NCBI RefSeq assembly: GCF_037042905.1
Contig: NC_087247.1
Location: 43,127,920 to 43,191,919 of the forward strand
Direction: 5' to 3'
Source: Lytechinus pictus
Taxonomy: Eukaryota; Echinodermata; Echinoidea; Temnopleuroida; Toxopneustidae
DNA length: 64,000 nt
Below the pieces are notes generated by a model that saw only the letters and a list, made by a program, of their open reading frames with translations, made no database searches and was not told the DNA's origin. Made by a program: the position numbers and the translations under genes. Positions 61,501-64,000 of this stretch are shown piece after piece. Numbering within the stretch: the first letter of the stretch is position 1; every line of letters starts with the position of its first letter.

Positions 61501-63399
61501 AAATGAATGAGACCTCATTGGACATAATAACGAGAGAGAAAATGAAAACCTTTATATTTCATACAACACAATACGTAATCAATAGCGAGTGGAAAACTCT
61601 TTTATTTGCACACTGACCATGATGTGCATAACTGTTTCGTAAATCGAAACTTTGAAATAGTATAAATGTCTTAATTAGTAGCGTAACAAACCACAAATTT
61701 TTGGGCCCAGACAAAATCCAATTGTTGATAGATTTTGACAAAATGCACCATATTTCACCCCTTTTTTTTTCCTGCTTTTTTTCTTGTTTTTTCTTAGTCG
61801 TGGAAATCGACACGCAAGTGGTTTAACTTCACCCCCGATTTTAGCGTTAGTTTTTTTTTCTATTTCTTCAAATAACCCTCTGTTATAGTTAGCTTAACCT
61901 GTAACGGAATTTGGGACTTTCACAAACTGGATGAAACTAATTATACATTTTTGTGCTAGATTGCAAAGTGATTGTATAATGTATATGCTTTTTTAAATGG
62001 GCCCAATTTGGAAGTATTTCAATTATCATTTGGAACCTGAATAACTTAAGTCAAAATCGATTAAATAGATTGTTGATACAAAATATTTATATCAGGAGGA
62101 TCAAAGTATTCGATCGGAAGTGAGCTACGCTAGTCCTACTAACAATTATATTGAAATAAGCCTAATGAATATTTAACATCAATTAGATATAATTATCAGA
62201 ATAATAAAAGAAATTGAATGAGAATTTCATTTTTGAAATGAAATTCCTACCTGTAAAAATAGGCATATTGTTCCTTGCTGGAAGTTCGACCGACCCGTGG
62301 TCCTAGTTCCATTTTGTAATTGACTCCTGGTTGCCTAGGGAAGGATGATATTAAAATAAAACGATAAAGAATGTAGGTTAGATTGGCGAATTTGTTTCGA
62401 TATTCTTTTTTTTTTCTCACTCCTCGCTCTCTCTTCATCTTGCCATCTCACCTCCATCCATAAAAGTATTGAATACGTAACGAAATATATATGAAAAAAT
62501 ACTGGAAGGCATATCAATCATGAAATTATAATTATTATGCAAAGATAATTGTCTTAATATGCATTTCTTATTGAAAAAAAAATCACTAAAAGATATATGT
62601 CAACGATTTTGATATTTGTAAGAATATACTCTCTTCTCTCTAAATGTAAGACAAAAAGCTATTTATAAGTTCCTGGTATTTGGTACTTGAATTATTTGAG
62701 GTAGATCGAAACCTAGTCTTATTCCACTGATATCATAAATTACTATTATCACCTTGATAGTTATTCTTTCGAACATGACTGAGTAAAGCGTTTTGAAAGT
62801 AGAACTTGAAAAGCAATAAGGCAAAATATTTAATTTGGAATGACGAAAATAAATATTCCGTTATATATCAAAATATATATTTATTAATTTTACTATCGTG
62901 CAAGATCAAAATCATTTAGGATGTATTTCACTTCACTTTATCAATCTAGCGACTAAGTCCCTGGTTACTAAAAAAACATTCTATAACATTTGTGCTTCTC
63001 TCAATCAAATTGCATTTTTACTCAGTGGATTACAAAAGAAGCTAGAAAATTTTGCAATAAAGCAGGGATAATCTTTTAGTAGATTGGACATAATTCATCA
63101 TTGTTATCTTTCTTTTTGCTTTATGTAGGACCTGACCGATTTTATACTATAACCATCGCCTCATTCAGCTCACGATTGGTCACTTAAACTGCATATAGAA
63201 TTTCAGAAAAATAATGCTGACGCCAGTGGGATCATTATTTTATTCAAATTTGACCTTTTCAAGATCATGTCATTAAATAATGATTGTATTCTGCATAAAA
63301 ATTTTACCTATTATTAACCCCATCGAGTAGCTCGTAAATAGCTGTCTCTGAGATATCTCGTATTTCTTGGATGAGGACTATGTCATATCGAACAATAAT
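53941..63399 (-). CDS. Deoxyribonuclease I-like endonuclease (DNase B), 5' partial
   Basis: Minus-strand exons 2-8: 63308-63399, 62251-62334, 60122-60228, 59446-59555, 58065-58219, 56162-56252, 53941-53988 (stop 53941-53943). All are in phase, giving 228 residues. Exon 1, with the start and signal peptide, must lie beyond 64000. Exon lengths match DNase A: 84, 155 and 48 are identical and the others differ by whole codons. The catalytic set is complete: LIQEIRD, SSKEQYAYFYR, GLHAKP, MGDFNADCSYV, CAYDRIV and SDHYPV. The structural disulfide cysteines are present and the C-x2-C loop is absent, as in DNase A. Exon 3 uses the acceptor after CCTTCCCTAG, which is the one that keeps frame. Variable loops differ clearly from A (for example GNEFENLKLNTM against GQNDWDDISLWT), so the duplication is not recent. 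Confidence 0.94.
54650..54686 (+). pseudogene. 5' half of a tRNA-Ser/Leu-like sequence
   Basis: GTGCTGTGGCCGAGTGGTCT then AAGGCGCCCGTCT matches the acceptor strand, D arm and A box of class II tRNAs. The anticodon arm and 3' half are missing. A tRNA-derived fragment in DNase B intron 7. Confidence 0.6.
55457..55572 (+). repeat. (CTA)n/(CTG)n trinucleotide microsatellite
   Basis: Runs of TACTAC with GCTGCTGCTGC in the middle, in DNase B intron 7, abutting the element at 55573. Confidence 0.85.
55573..55806. mobile_element. 234-bp inverted-repeat element, DNase B intron 7
   Basis: Ends ACACTTAAA and TTTAAAGAGTGT. Contains GGGCAACATACTGTCCAC and, inverted, GGACAGTATGTTGCCCAG. Related to 33596-33795 in the paralogous gene, but in a different intron. 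Confidence 0.7.
57554..57790. mobile_element. 237-bp MITE with perfect 10-bp target duplication, DNase B intron 6
   Basis: Flanked by ATCATAATCA at 57544-57553 and 57791-57800. Inverted ends GGGCGGAAATC and GATTTCCGCCC. It landed inside a ~37-bp tandem repeat (CACATTTAAGGACTGAAACT units, 57475-57830), so the empty site can be read from the neighbouring units. Confidence 0.75.
57882..58044. mobile_element. 163-bp TA-flanked palindromic MITE beside DNase B exon 6
   Basis: TACCTTGATCACATTTGCTC and CTACGGCGGCCGTACGGCGA form a left arm mirrored on the right with few mismatches. TA borders suggest a Tc1/mariner-type target. The right end is 20 bases from the donor boundary of exon 6 (58065). Confidence 0.85.
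58291..58357 (+). repeat. 27-bp tandem repeat, about 2.5 copies
   Basis: TCCGAAAATTTGCTTTCGGA recurs with a 27-bp period (58291, 58318, 58345). Each unit is itself a short hairpin (TCCGAAA/TTTCGGA). It lies just before the tRNA-like sequence at 58441. Confidence 0.85.
58441..58512 (-). pseudogene. tRNA-like sequence (tRNA-derived SINE), DNase B intron 5
   Basis: On the minus strand: A box TGGCTCAGTTGG, anticodon-loop-like CTCACAA (CAC, Val-like if read literally), and a perfect B box GGTTCAAACCC within a GGGG/CCCC T stem. The acceptor ends do not pair, and a non-tRNA tail with 27-bp repeats follows. A SINE head is more likely than a tRNA gene. Confidence 0.65.
59067..59203. mobile_element. 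137-bp palindromic element, DNase B intron 5
   Basis: GGGCCTGTTTTATAAAGCTT and ACAAAGTTTTATGAAACGGG are inverted ends, with GTTATTATAACAAA against TTTGTTACTATAAC inside. The design resembles 31259-31424 and 40107-40253. Confidence 0.75.
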
Positions 63400-64000
63400 C
63401 TGAAAAAGTAAGAATAATGAATATTAAGAGACGACAAAATTAATAAAAATCAAAGAACCGTACGCAATGAAATATTATGATTCTTTTGTTTCAGGTTTTT
63501 ACCTTTATTTTGGGGGGATTGATAGTCTTCTTCTTTCAGGTTGTCTGCTGGATCAATTGTTTATCTTTTGACCATGATTGTCTTTTCCTATACGTCCAAT
63601 TCAAGAATGAGAACCTTTATTTTTGTATTTTACTTTTTTCCTCTTTTATTTGGCTCTTCGTGAATGTTTACAAAAAATGGCCCACCGTTTGTGTGTAGGC
63701 CTATAGATTATTCATGGAATCATGGATTCGAAAATTCAACGAGTACATATATAATCGATTAACTTGTTAAGGTTGTTTTTTTATGAATGTAAAAAAATGT
63801 TTATAAGTCAAAGCAATAAATGATATAATTAAACATATCACATGAAGTCAAAACGTAAAGATTTAGAATTTGAATTTAAAAAAAAATCAGAATTGTAATG
63901 CAAAGCGAAGAAAACAAAATAGAAAACCCATTTAACAATGGGAATTGAATTTAAAAAAAGAACAACAAAGATGTAATTATAACGTATGACTTGGTAACCT

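Overview
The window is animal nuclear DNA: AT-rich, gene-poor, with short phase-matched exons, GT-AG introns of 0.4-3.3 kb and many small inverted-repeat transposons. The proteins are metazoan. The profusion of foldback elements and MITE-like repeats fits a marine deuterostome, most likely an echinoderm such as a sea urchin; that taxonomic call is inference.

Four protein-coding genes can be built exon by exon. (1) 128-7029, plus strand: the 3' part (eight exons, 654 residues seen) of an Arkadia/RNF111-type RING-H2 E3 ubiquitin ligase, whose 5' exons lie left of the window. (2) 11844-19036, minus strand: a complete six-exon NTAQ1 (WDYHV1) gene for the N-terminal glutamine amidohydrolase of the Arg/N-degron pathway, 205 residues. 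It is tail-to-tail with (1). (3) 25032-39459, minus strand: a complete eight-exon secreted DNase I-like gene, 276 residues. (4) 53941-63399, minus strand: a second DNase I-like gene with exons 2-8 present and exon 1 beyond the right edge. Genes (3) and (4) are tandem paralogues with the same exon plan and all catalytic residues. The genes do not form one pathway: (1) and (2) both touch ubiquitin-dependent proteolysis, while (3) and (4) are extracellular nucleases.

The rest is repeats. 19037-25031 (between NTAQ1 and DNase A) holds nested hAT-like elements with readable 8-bp target duplications, one TTAA-flanked foldback element and a (CTTT)n array. The DNase A introns hold three more TTAA-flanked elements, a 51-bp minisatellite and a decayed non-LTR retrotransposon. 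39460-53940 holds another decayed LINE, a nested 4.2-kb foldback complex, an inverted pair of tRNA-derived sequences and long tetranucleotide simple repeats. NTAQ1 intron 1 carries a foldback element fused to six 33-bp tandem repeats, a 99-bp hairpin and a LINE fragment.

I found no convincing new multi-gene system. The most unusual material is the transposon architecture, together with the tandem DNase pair.
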